From contig DHFP01000023.1 of the NCBI GenBank assembly GCA_002402315.1, forward strand, positions 1 to 7,993: DNA of 7,993 bases, written 5' to 3'. The notes under the pieces were generated by a model, which made no database searches, was not told where the DNA came from, and saw nothing but the letters and a program-made list of their open reading frames with translations. The position numbers were made by a program, and so were the translations under genes. The first letter of the stretch is position 1. Every line of letters begins with the position of its first letter. Of this stretch, positions 1 through 6,259 are shown piece after piece. This DNA is from Clostridiales bacterium UBA4821. Lineage in GTDB: Bacteria > Bacillota > Clostridia > Acetivibrionales > UBA4821.

Positions 1-21
1 TTTGCTTCATGAATTCGCCGT

Positions 22-44
22 AGGGCAGGTATTTCACCCACCCC
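22..44 (-). other. Hairpin just downstream of the 615-aa SLH gene
   Basis: In the minus-strand transcript, 14 nt after the SLH stop codon, an arm GGGUGGGU can pair with ACCUGCCC around a GAAAU loop. Two of the pairs are G-U, so the stem forms better in minus-strand RNA than in plus-strand RNA. No U-run follows it, so it is not a canonical intrinsic terminator. It could act as a weak terminator or a 3' stabiliser. No other terminator for the SLH gene is visible before the window edge. Confidence 0.3.
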
Positions 45-57
45 TTCATTATATTTT

Positions 58-1905
58 TTATTCTTCAGAAGTTACAACAATCAGTGATGTAACAAAAACT
101 CCCCTATCATTCTTACCATATGCTATGATTTTATGCCCTTCCTTAAGGTCGCTAAGCTTTAGTGTTATAGAATTAATAATATCATTAACCTTAGTGGCAG
201 ATGTATTTACATAGATCTGGGTCTGGGTAGAACCATCTTCTCCGGTCAGGGTTATTACTCCAAGGTTAAGATTAATCAACTTGATAGTACCCCTAACTTC
301 GAGTGTTTCTATCTTCTTCTCTGCTTTTACACCTATAATTATATTATTGTCAAGGTCAAAGTCAGCCTTACAGCCTAATCTGAGGTCATATATCTCTGAT
401 TGAACATTATCAGCCTTTATTACCGCATCATTGATCATATCATATTCAGTAGTAGTGTTACCGGATTTTACAGTTATCTTCGGATTCTTTGAAATTAATA
501 TTTCTTCAATAGTACCTTCTATAGTCTTTCTCTCACTTTCTGCCCGAATTTCTTTAACCGACCTGTACCTTAAGGTTATTTTTGCCTCATCTCCGGCTTT
601 AACATTCTTAAGACTTGAAAGGTCATCATTTCTATAGACTACTACATCTGATAAAACTTCATATTTAACCGTTTTTTCCTTCACCTTAACATTCAAATAC
701 ACCTTGTCATCCACGGTTACACTTTCTACAACACCTGTGACTGTCTGATCCTTATCCTCGGCTGCGATCTTACCAACCTTATTATTAGACAATATATATA
801 TAGCAGCATAATCACCTTCATCTATACCTTGGATACTTGATGTATTACCATTGCGTGTGATATGCACATACTCATCCAGTTCAAATTCTTCTATAGCTGC
901 ATTAATATCCAGCCCATTTTTTAATTTTATCTTGGAAGACGATGTGCTTGGCACACTTGTCAAAGGGCCGCTTACCGTTTTTGAATAAGCCCTTGAAGTT
1001 GTGCTTACCTCCAGGATTTCATTTCCTTTGGTCTTGACGGCCGCACCGAAACCCTTTTCCAAACTGTTGAAATCTGCTGTAGTATTATCTAGCTTGATAG
1101 GAGTAGAGGTTAGCAAATTATAAGTTTTGGTTGATGAGTCATTTGTTACAAGCATCATTCTGCTTCCTGATTCCAGATAACTAATGGTTCCGGTGAAAGT
1201 CGTTTCAGTTTCAACAGGTTTTACAGCTGCCTGTGTATCTATTTTTTTACTAACTCTTAAAAGCATTAAAGCTATTTGGGCTCTGGTAAGGTAATCGTTC
1301 GGCTTGAACTCAGTCTTACCGTTGACTGTTATGCCCTTCATGATTTCCTCGTTGGTCATGAACTCAACATACGGTTTGGCATGAAGTGGTATTTGCTGTG
1401 AATCCATAAAAGGAAGTATAATAATGGTCTTATTTATTACATCCTTCTCTTTACCCATCAGTTTTGTAAATATGATGGCTGCCTCATATCTCTTAGTATA
1501 TGCCTTAGCATTATCACCTTTCAGGTAAGCATCAAATTCGGAATCAAGAAGCACTTTATGGCTTAATAAGAAAGCAATTTCCTTTTTTCCATATATGTTA
1601 TAGGATGAAAGAGCTTCTTTATAGGTGTCTTCGGATGCAATAACCTCTTCCTTGTTTTCCTCTTTGTCAACCCCTAACACCCGTGAAGCCATAATTAGAG
1701 TATCCAGCTTTGTAACCTGCTTGTCCGGGTTGAAGGTCCCATCAGGATATCCAAGAATAAACTTCTTTTCAACCATTTCCTCTATTTCTTTTTTGGCCCA
1801 GTGTTTCTCTATATCCTTGAAGTTTGTTTGAGCATAAACTGCCGGCTGCAGCACTATTGTCATTATCATTAGAATAATAAGTATGTACAGCTTATTAAAT
1901 CTCAT
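58..1905 (-). CDS. Secreted S-layer homology (SLH) domain protein with tandem beta-rich modules
   Basis: This 615-residue exported protein is probably held on the cell wall by SLH domains, which in the family bind pyruvylated secondary wall polymer. Residues 1-25 form a signal peptide: basic MRFNK, a hydrophobic core, and a VYA cleavage site before QTNFKD. SLH1 spans about 28-78 (FKDIEKHWAKKEI, LGYPDGTFNPDKQVTK). SLH2, about 95-150, is degenerate. SLH3, about 166-220, keeps the LTRAQ motif near 206-210. From about residue 236 to the end there are roughly five modules of 66-77 residues (about 236-301, 310-382, 388-456, 461-528, 535-611). Most of them open with a V/I-x-G-T/V-I/V motif and end in a lysine/valine-rich strand. 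No enzymatic motif is seen. The ATG at 1905 is preceded by AAGGGGG at 1912-1918 with 6-nt spacing. The gene is divergent from the S-layer gene. It is probably a minor S-layer or cell-wall protein; the precise role is unknown. Confidence 0.9.
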   Translation of the reverse strand: MRFNKLYILIILMIMTIVLQPAVYAQTNFKDIEKHWAKKEIEEMVEKKFILGYPDGTFNPDKQVTKLDTLIMASRVLGVDKEENKEEVIASEDTYKEALSSYNIYGKKEIAFLLSHKVLLDSEFDAYLKGDNAKAYTKRYEAAIIFTKLMGKEKDVINKTIIILPFMDSQQIPLHAKPYVEFMTNEEIMKGITVNGKTEFKPNDYLTRAQIALMLLRVSKKIDTQAAVKPVETETTFTGTISYLESGSRMMLVTNDSSTKTYNLLTSTPIKLDNTTADFNSLEKGFGAAVKTKGNEILEVSTTSRAYSKTVSGPLTSVPSTSSSKIKLKNGLDINAAIEEFELDEYVHITRNGNTSSIQGIDEGDYAAIYILSNNKVGKIAAEDKDQTVTGVVESVTVDDKVYLNVKVKEKTVKYEVLSDVVVYRNDDLSSLKNVKAGDEAKITLRYRSVKEIRAESERKTIEGTIEEILISKNPKITVKSGNTTTEYDMINDAVIKADNVQSEIYDLRLGCKADFDLDNNIIIGVKAEKKIETLEVRGTIKLINLNLGVITLTGEDGSTQTQIYVNTSATKVNDIINSITLKLSDLKEGHKIIAYGKNDRGVFVTSLIVVTSEE

Positions 1906-1938
1906 TGGTATCCCCCTTTAACTTTGTTTACACTTCAT

Positions 1939-1968
1939 ATTTTACTATACCTTTAGATGATTGTACAA
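1939..1968 (-). promoter_or_regulatory. Putative sigma-A promoter for the 615-aa SLH gene
   Basis: On the minus strand a TTGTAC -35-like hexamer (1963-1968) and a TAAAAT -10-like hexamer (1939-1944) are separated by 18 nt. The -10 lies about 33 nt upstream of the ATG at 1905, giving a short leader that contains the AAGGGGG ribosome site. Both hexamers are imperfect and the region is A/T-rich, so chance matches are possible. Confidence 0.45.
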
Positions 1969-2034
1969 TATGTTCCAATGTTTTGTTTAATTAATTCTCT
2001 ATATAAAATATTAGAAGACAAATCATTTTTCTGC

Positions 2035-2047
2035 AATATTACGGCAT
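2035..2047 (+). repeat. Copy 1 of intergenic motif AATATTACGGCAT
   Basis: This 13-mer differs by one base from AATATTACGACAT at 2187-2199, and a third near-copy lies inverted at 2270-2281. Its short length and recurrence between divergent envelope genes fit a protein-binding site, but no known regulator consensus is recognised. Confidence 0.4.
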
Positions 2048-2107
2048 TTTACTCAAAGATACCGGCTTAGCGTTCCATTATATGGCTTGATTACTATTAA
2101 TTAAATG

Positions 2108-2136
2108 TAGACACCTTTATACCTGTAATGTAAAAT
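2108..2136 (+). promoter_or_regulatory. Putative distal promoter P1 for the S-layer gene
   Basis: TAGACA (2108-2113) and TAAAAT (2131-2136) are separated by exactly 17 nt, each one or two bases from the sigma-A consensus. Transcription from here would give a leader of about 265 nt that includes all the inverted repeats and both Shine-Dalgarno sites. Confidence 0.45.
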
Positions 2137-2186
2137 AACTTCGGTTGGTTAACATAACACTCAGCCAACACATTACAAGTGTAGCA

Positions 2187-2199
2187 AATATTACGACAT
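2187..2199 (+). repeat. Copy 2 of intergenic motif AATATTACGACAT
   Basis: This copy has 12 of 13 bases identical to 2035-2047 in the same orientation. It is complementary at 11 of 12 positions to 2270-2281. It lies between the two rightward promoter candidates, where an operator or an RNA arm would influence S-layer expression. Confidence 0.4.
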
Positions 2200-2243
2200 C
2201 TGATGTTATATTACTCTAGCATTAAAGATATCTTACAATTGAT

Positions 2244-2271
2244 TTGATTCTATGGAAAATTGTTTTATGAT
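2244..2271 (+). promoter_or_regulatory. Putative proximal promoter P2 for the S-layer gene
   Basis: TTGATT (2244-2249) and TATGAT (2266-2271) are separated by 16 nt. Transcription would begin near 2278, leaving a leader of about 130 nt that still carries the GAAAGGAGG element and the AAGGGGG ribosome site. The inverted motif copy at 2270-2281 overlaps the -10 end and the likely start point, a normal place for an operator. Confidence 0.5.
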
Positions 2272-2281
2272 GTCGTATTAT
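2270..2281 (-). repeat. Copy 3 of the intergenic motif, inverted (ATAATACGACAT on minus)
   Basis: Read on the minus strand this is ATAATACGACAT, 11 of 12 identical to 2188-2199. It overlaps the -10/start region of the proximal promoter and the right arm of the 16-bp inverted repeat. Confidence 0.35.
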
Positions 2282-2302
2282 GTTAACTAAGGGAGTCTTC
2301 TT

Positions 2303-2314
2303 GAAAGGAGGTGA
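2303..2314 (+). promoter_or_regulatory. Upstream perfect Shine-Dalgarno / STAB-SD-like element (GAAAGGAGGTGA)
   Basis: GAAAGGAGGTGA is fully complementary to the 16S rRNA 3' end but lies about 95 nt before the signal-peptide ATG. Its first nine bases equal the GAAAGGAGG of the STAB-SD element that stabilises Bacillus thuringiensis cry3A mRNA by ribosome binding. In-frame TTG (2319) and GTG (2322) codons follow at translation distance and read straight into the S-layer gene, so it may instead start an N-terminally extended 959-residue form. Confidence 0.55.
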
Positions 2315-2393
2315 AAGATTGGTGCTCAAAGATAACAGTTCTAAAAGCCAGCTCAGCAAACAAAGTAATCCAAATAAAAACATATTAAAAAAC

Positions 2394-2400
2394 AAGGGGG
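2394..2400 (+). promoter_or_regulatory. Ribosome binding site that fixes the S-layer start
   Basis: AAGGGGG lies 8 nt before the ATG at 2409, which begins a classic signal peptide (MSSRKMLSLL). The same heptamer serves the divergent SLH gene. An ATG further upstream at 2280 has no such site and would put a polar 43-residue extension before the signal peptide, so 2409 is preferred. Confidence 0.8.
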
Positions 2401-2408
2401 ATTCATTC

Positions 2409-5201
2409 ATGTCAAGTAGAAAGATGCTGTCACTTTTAGTTGTATTTGCATTGGTGTTCACATTAATGGCACCTGCATTTGCAGCTGCTCCTACAGACGT
2501 AGTAGGAACACCTTATGAAGAATCTGTGGGAAAACTGAGCGCTCTTGGCGTACTTGCAGGTTATCCGGATGGAACTTACAAGCCTGACCAGAATATTACA
2601 AGAGCTGAATTCGCTAAGATTGCAACCTATATTCTCGGTTTGCAGTCAGCAGCTGACCTTTCAAAGGGTCAAACAAACTTTAAGGACGTAAACGCAAGCC
2701 ACTGGGCATCAGGATATGTCAACATGGCTGCTGAAAAGGGTATGATTAAAGGTTACCCAGATGGAACATTCAAACCGGAAAACAACGTAACCTATGCAGA
2801 AGCTATCACAATATTGGTAAGAGCTTTAGGTATGGGCCCTGTAGTAGAAGGTAAAGGCACATGGCCGGCTAATTACCTGTCAAAAGCATCAGAAGCCGGT
2901 ATTACAAGTGATGTAGCAACTATAGCCGGCAACGATAAAGCTATAAGAGGAACAATCGCTCAATTAGCTTGGAACACATTAGAAGCTGAAAAATGGGGCG
3001 AAAAAGAATATACAGCTGACGGAGTTGTATACGGTCCTCTAGGAAAAGCTTTATTGGAAGTTCAGTACAAAGACTACGTTTATAAAGATGCTGATGGCAA
3101 ATTTGTACCAAAGGCATTTGAAGATGTTGAAGTTACTGGAACACAATTAGCTGGTGGACTAGCATCCAATGAAATCAAGATTAAGAAGACCGGCTTAGAT
3201 GCTCTACTTGCTTCAAATGAAGAAACAGTTGAAGTAACAGCAGCAGATGTTGACCTCAACTCATTGTTTGGAAAGAAAGTTAACATCTTATTTGGTAAAG
3301 ACAATGAAGTAAGTTATATCAAAGTTAATTCAGAAAACGTAGTAGAGGGTAATGTAACAGACTTTAACACAACAGATAATAAAATTGAAGTAAATGATAA
3401 GGAATATGCTTTCAAGACAGATGCTAAAATCTATGTTAACACAAAAGACTATACTTTCTCTGACGCAAACTTTGATGCAATAGCAACAGCAGTTGGCGAC
3501 TCAGCTGCAGAGGTTACACTTGTACTTGACAGCGGAAAGATTGCAGCAATGAATATGTTCGTAGCAGACGATATAACAGTAGGTGCAGTTGTAATGGAAC
3601 ACTTTGTTGTTAAGGAAATCAAATCAAATGGTGAAGTTAAGAATGTAGCAGTATCACCAGCAACAAAGTTTGATTTGGATGACGTTACAGCAGATCCTGA
3701 AAAAGTTGTAATAGTTAAGAACGGCAAGGCTGCAACAAAAGATGATATCAAAGCTGGCGATGCAGTAACTTATATCAAGAACGGTGACCTTTATTATCTA
3801 GTAGTTTCAGACAGCAAGGTTACAGGAACAATAACAAAGATATCTGACGATGAGAATGGTGCAAGCTCATCTACTAGAAAGAAAATAACAATAGACGGCA
3901 AAGAGTATGCTATGACACGTGACAACTCTGCATTGATGACAAAAACATCAAACGTTGATGACGTAACAGCAATTGGCGCAACAATCAGCGACTACTACAA
4001 CAAGGAAGCTGCTTTAAGTTTGAACGCAGCAGGCGAAATAATCCTTGTAAGCGGCAGCGTAAAAGGTAGTGCTACAATGCAGACAGGCGTTGTAGCAAAG
4101 GCTATCTGGGAAGGCAATCCTGATGCAGCCGGTAATACTGACTTCTATATTCAGGTATTGACATCAGCCGGAGAAAAGAAAGCTTACAAGATTAAAGGCG
4201 ATGACTACAAAGATAATCCAACTGGCGCAACATTATCAACCTATGCAGACACAACAGTTGCAGCAAACGCTATAACAGCTGGACAAGTAGTTCTGTATGA
4301 TGTATCTGCTGACGGAACAATAAACGCTGAAAACCTGTATGAGATCACAACTCGTGACATAAATGACTCGGTTGAAGATGTATACGTTGAATACGTGAAT
4401 ACACCTACAACAATCAGAATTAAGGACGCTACTCAGAAGATAACAGTTGCTGGAACAGACTACTTCGCTAATTCTTCAACAGTTTATCTCAACAGTGATA
4501 CAGTTGATTCTGATAATCCTTCTAAGATAGCTGACTGGGATAAGATCGTATCTGACGACAAGACAGCTGACGGCAACGATGCAACTAACCTGCTTGACAA
4601 CGGCAACTTTTACCTCGTATATGACGAAAACAAAATGATTGAAGACGTTATCGTTAACATTGATACAACAGGAACAAGCTTACTTGGTTCAACAGCAAAA
4701 TATGGTCTGTTTGTTGAAAAACAGAGCCAGGGCGATGACGATATAATCACACTATATGTTAACGGTCAGGAAGTACAGTATACAGTAGCAAGGGATGTTT
4801 ACAACCAGAGTGATGACGCAACCCTCTTCGTAAAGAAGGGCGACTTGGTTAGATTCGATATAGATGGCGATGGCAAGTTTGACGGCGGTGCAAACCTTGC
4901 AGCTAGACAGGCAAACTTCAGGGCTGATATCTCAGTATTAGCTGATACAGAAGCTAACGCTGATAAGGTTAAATCCATCAACAAGTCAGACAGAATCGTA
5001 ATATTCGAAGCATCCAAGACAAGAGATGGACAAGCTGGATTAACATCAGTTAAACTTGCAAGTGATGTACTGATCTACGACGCTAGAAGTGGAGCTATGA
5101 AGATGGGTACTATCGATGATATAGTAGCAGGACAGTTTATAATAGTAGATGACTACGATGCAACAGATGATGTATTCGGTATAGTAATAGTAGTAGAATA
5201 A
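2409..5201 (+). CDS. S-layer protein with N-terminal SLH domains (probable major surface-layer subunit)
   Basis: This 930-residue secreted protein probably forms the crystalline surface layer. Residues 1-25 are a signal peptide (MSSRKM, hydrophobic core, AFA cleavage site before AAPTD). SLH1 is about 31-79 (LAGYPDGTYKP, ITRAEF with the wall-binding TRAE motif). SLH2 is about 91-143 (FKDVNASHWA, KGYPDGTFKPENNVTYAEA). SLH3, about 150-195, is degenerate (IRGTIAQL). The rest is Thr/Asp/Val/Ala-rich and beta-like, with modules resembling those of the divergent SLH gene: one begins near 312 (VEGNV) and another near 471 (VTGTI). An acidic calcium-type loop DIDGDGKFD lies at 817-825. ACA, GCA and GTA codons are strongly preferred. 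Multiple promoters, the long leader and the strong terminator fit abundant expression. The family level is secure; the role as the main subunit is inferred from size, composition and leader. Confidence 0.92.
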   Translation: MSSRKMLSLLVVFALVFTLMAPAFAAAPTDVVGTPYEESVGKLSALGVLAGYPDGTYKPDQNITRAEFAKIATYILGLQSAADLSKGQTNFKDVNASHWASGYVNMAAEKGMIKGYPDGTFKPENNVTYAEAITILVRALGMGPVVEGKGTWPANYLSKASEAGITSDVATIAGNDKAIRGTIAQLAWNTLEAEKWGEKEYTADGVVYGPLGKALLEVQYKDYVYKDADGKFVPKAFEDVEVTGTQLAGGLASNEIKIKKTGLDALLASNEETVEVTAADVDLNSLFGKKVNILFGKDNEVSYIKVNSENVVEGNVTDFNTTDNKIEVNDKEYAFKTDAKIYVNTKDYTFSDANFDAIATAVGDSAAEVTLVLDSGKIAAMNMFVADDITVGAVVMEHFVVKEIKSNGEVKNVAVSPATKFDLDDVTADPEKVVIVKNGKAATKDDIKAGDAVTYIKNGDLYYLVVSDSKVTGTITKISDDENGASSSTRKKITIDGKEYAMTRDNSALMTKTSNVDDVTAIGATISDYYNKEAALSLNAAGEIILVSGSVKGSATMQTGVVAKAIWEGNPDAAGNTDFYIQVLTSAGEKKAYKIKGDDYKDNPTGATLSTYADTTVAANAITAGQVVLYDVSADGTINAENLYEITTRDINDSVEDVYVEYVNTPTTIRIKDATQKITVAGTDYFANSSTVYLNSDTVDSDNPSKIADWDKIVSDDKTADGNDATNLLDNGNFYLVYDENKMIEDVIVNIDTTGTSLLGSTAKYGLFVEKQSQGDDDIITLYVNGQEVQYTVARDVYNQSDDATLFVKKGDLVRFDIDGDGKFDGGANLAARQANFRADISVLADTEANADKVKSINKSDRIVIFEASKTRDGQAGLTSVKLASDVLIYDARSGAMKMGTIDDIVAGQFIIVDDYDATDDVFGIVIVVE

Positions 5202-5212
5202 GCTCAATAAGC

Positions 5213-5243
5213 ACAAAGGAGGACCTTACAGGTCCTCCTTTGT
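5213..5243 (+). terminator. Strong hairpin terminator of the S-layer gene
   Basis: A perfect 14-bp stem, ACAAAGGAGGACCT with AGGTCCTCCTTTGT, closes a TAC loop 11 nt after the S-layer stop codon. The U-tract is weak (TTTGTATTCTCC), but the stem is long and G/C-rich in its centre, so it should terminate transcription or protect the mRNA 3' end. Confidence 0.8.
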
Positions 5244-5283
5244 ATTCTCCTATTTCACCAATCTTTCTTTACTTTTTATTTCT

Positions 5284-5310
5284 AGGAAACCACCTCTTCG
5301 GTGGTTTCCT
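5284..5310. repeat. Perfect 11-bp stem-loop
   Basis: AGGAAACCACC pairs perfectly with GGTGGTTTCCT around a TCTTC loop. No U-run follows on either strand, so it is not a standard terminator. It resembles the TAAAATCACC/GGTGATTTTA hairpin at 6335-6359 in the other spacer (CACC/GGTG apex, 5-nt loop), which hints at a common repeat family. Confidence 0.6.
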
Positions 5311-5330
5311 GCTACCTTCCACCCGCTGGG

Positions 5331-5383
5331 TTCCCTATGCTCCTCGATAAGAGGCTCTATATCTCGTCGCAACGGGAATGACC
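5331..5383. repeat. REP-like intergenic fragment
   Basis: The stretch begins TTCCC (5331-5335) and ends near GGGAATGACC, so its ends are inverted, with the CCTCGATAAGAGG hairpin inside. The ending CTCGTCGCAACGGGAATGAC resembles the widespread bacterial intergenic repeats that end in ...GAATGAC; this resemblance is from memory and was not searched. Confidence 0.4.
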
Positions 5384-5404
5384 AGTAACTTCTTCGAAGT
5401 TACT
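5384..5404. repeat. Perfect 9-bp stem-loop
   Basis: AGTAACTTC and GAAGTTACT form a perfect stem around TTC. A run of A follows on the plus strand and no U-run follows on the minus strand, so a terminator role for the leftward PIN pair is doubtful although it lies downstream of that pair. Confidence 0.5.
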
Positions 5405-5411
5405 AAAAAGA

Positions 5412-5470
5412 AGCTTTGAAGATATTCTAAATATCCCGTTATTCTGAGCTTTAGAGATTTTTATATTTTA
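5412..5470 (+). repeat. Left copy of a 59-bp direct repeat flanking the PIN module
   Basis: These 59 bases match 6260-6318 without gaps at 52 positions; the seven mismatches are at 5419, 5423, 5426, 5445, 5447, 5450 and 5460. The shared core is CTAAATATCCCGTTATTC followed by TTAGAGATT and TTATATTTTA. The copy contains the palindrome GATATT-CTA-AATATC. Its last bases form the stop codon of the 71-residue gene. Confidence 0.85.
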
Positions 5471-5683
5471 CTTTACCTTTTTATTTTTTATCTTTTCTAC
5501 TTCACTTAATATATCTTCTATATCAATGTCATCAATCCACATCTTTCTTTCCTTAGTATAGTCACCTTCTCCATGCTCAAACTGCCGCAGGAAATAAACC
5601 ATGCCTACAGGCCCTAAATCCCTCGATAAGGATTCTATTCCTGCTTTTCTAATTTCACTATAGTCCCTAACTCTCACATTCAT
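5468..5683 (-). CDS. Small partner protein of the PIN RNase (putative antitoxin)
   Basis: This 71-residue charged protein reads MNVRVRDYSEIRKAGI, then LGPVGMVYFLRQFEHG, then YTKERKMW and an acidic helix ending in KNKKVK. It has no signal peptide or membrane segment. I recall similar 65-80-residue proteins paired with PIN proteins in clostridia and cyanobacteria, but cannot name the family with certainty. The ATG at 5683 is chosen because GGAGGTGA (5690-5697) is correctly spaced from it; the in-frame TTG at 5689 lies too close to that site. The site lies inside the end of the PIN gene, and the two reading frames overlap by 17 nt, so they should be translationally coupled. The antitoxin role is inferred from the pairing. 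No standard DNA-binding fold (AbrB, MetJ/Arc, HTH) can be recognised by eye. Confidence 0.75.
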   Translation of the reverse strand: MNVRVRDYSEIRKAGIESLSRDLGPVGMVYFLRQFEHGEGDYTKERKMWIDDIDIEDILSEVEKIKNKKVK

Positions 5684-6122
5684 TACCAATCACCTCCATT
5701 AGCCACATTACAGGGTTGTCTACTTTAACTTTGATTTCTTTGTTCTGTTTCGCTTTTCTTATTAAATTATCATCCGTACTTAAAAAAATATCTGCTTTTA
5801 CTTTCTCAGCGCACGCTATATGTAATCCATCAAGAGATCTTATTCCACAATTCATCAATTCAAGATCTCTATTTTTAATTTTGTTATCTATTCTTATTTT
5901 TTCATCAATTAAATTCATAAACTGCAAAATCTTTTCTTTTCGATAAACGTCCTGAATTTTATAGACCTCATAATCTATAGCTTCACTCCCTACTAACTGC
6001 CATTCCTTAATCTGACAACGGTACAGAATTGAAAGAACAGCTTCGGATTCAAGGTTTATTCTGTCTTGAGTTTGGTCATCAAAAGGTCTGTTCAAACAGC
6101 AGACATCCAAATATATTTTCAT
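5667..6122 (-). CDS. PIN-domain protein, putative toxin RNase
   Basis: This 151-residue cytoplasmic protein is about the usual length of a single PIN domain (VapC-like metal-dependent RNase fold). The acidic active-site pattern is visible: D6 in MKIYLDVCCLNRPFDD, E47 in GSEAIDYEV, D98 in SLDGLHIACAEK, and D117/D118 in FLSTDD. The D-x-x-H-h-A motif (DGLHIA) is typical of PIN proteins. The ATG at 6122 is chosen because GGGGAG (6128-6133) lies 5 nt before it; an upstream ATG at 6161 lacks a ribosome site and adds 13 non-PIN residues. The gene is first in a two-gene leftward operon and overlaps its small partner by 17 nt. PIN toxins usually cleave tRNA or rRNA, but the target here is unknown. Confidence 0.85.
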   Translation of the reverse strand: MKIYLDVCCLNRPFDDQTQDRINLESEAVLSILYRCQIKEWQLVGSEAIDYEVYKIQDVYRKEKILQFMNLIDEKIRIDNKIKNRDLELMNCGIRSLDGLHIACAEKVKADIFLSTDDNLIRKAKQNKEIKVKVDNPVMWLMEVIGNECES

Positions 6123-6167
6123 CTGAACTCCCCATAGTTTATACTTTTTAATATAAGTCAATAAAAG

Positions 6168-6194
6168 TAGTATTATTACTATACTATTATATCA
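6168..6194 (-). promoter_or_regulatory. Promoter with possible autoregulatory operator for the PIN pair
   Basis: On the minus strand TGATATAAT gives an extended -10 (TATAAT at 6186-6191, TG at 6193-6194), about 64 nt before the PIN start. No good -35 is seen, as is common for extended -10 promoters. Immediately downstream, overlapping the -10 by one base, lies an inverted repeat TAGTAT (6168-6173) / ATACTA (6181-6186) with a 7-nt centre. It is placed where a toxin-antitoxin complex would bind to repress its own operon. Confidence 0.55.
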
Positions 6195-6259
6195 CAATTA
6201 TTTTTATAAATTGATAGAAACTTTCCATGTTCGGTTGAAAATCTAATGTAGCCTAAAGC

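Larger units (their letters stand above)
2145..2290 (+). repeat. 16-bp inverted repeat pair in the S-layer leader (2145-2160 / 2275-2290)
   Basis: The arm TTGGTTAACATAACAC (2145-2160) matches the reverse complement of 2275-2290 (TTAGTTAACATAATAC) at 14 of 16 positions, including a perfect 10-bp core GTTAACATAA. In RNA made from the distal promoter the arms could pair over a loop of about 114 nt. In DNA they could be two binding sites. The right arm overlaps the inverted copy of the ATTACGACAT motif, so the two pairings exclude each other. Confidence 0.5.
1906..2408. other. Divergent regulatory region between the two SLH genes
   Basis: These 503 bases separate the divergent start codons of the two SLH proteins. 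I see no convincing gene. The stretch contains one promoter candidate leftward and two rightward, three copies of an ATATTACGACAT-like motif, a 16-bp inverted repeat, an isolated perfect Shine-Dalgarno site about 100 nt before the S-layer ATG, and an A-rich, apparently unstructured leader segment (about 2325-2393). A long leader is common for abundant S-layer mRNAs. The individual elements are listed separately. Confidence 0.7.
5244..5467. other. Non-coding spacer with hairpins and REP-like fragments
   Basis: I find no supported gene between the S-layer terminator and the small protein gene. The stretch holds two perfect hairpins, a CCTC/GAGG mini-hairpin (5342-5354), a REP-like fragment, and most of the left copy of the 59-bp direct repeat. 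Confidence 0.6.

Noticed and set aside
2280..2408. ATG at 2280 as start of the S-layer protein
   Set aside because: It lacks a ribosome site and would place 43 polar residues before a normal signal peptide. The ATG at 2409 has AAGGGGG at ideal spacing.
5384..5404. Terminator for the PIN pair
   Set aside because: The stem is perfect, but in the leftward transcript it is followed by GGTCATTCC rather than a U-run.
5684..5689. TTG at 5689 as start of the 71-residue protein
   Set aside because: It directly abuts the Shine-Dalgarno GGAGGTGA, which is too close for initiation. ATG at 5683 is properly spaced.
6123..6161. ATG at 6161 as start of the PIN gene
   Set aside because: No ribosome site, and it adds 13 residues before the conserved PIN start MKIYLD. 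The ATG at 6122 has GGGGAG at 5 nt.
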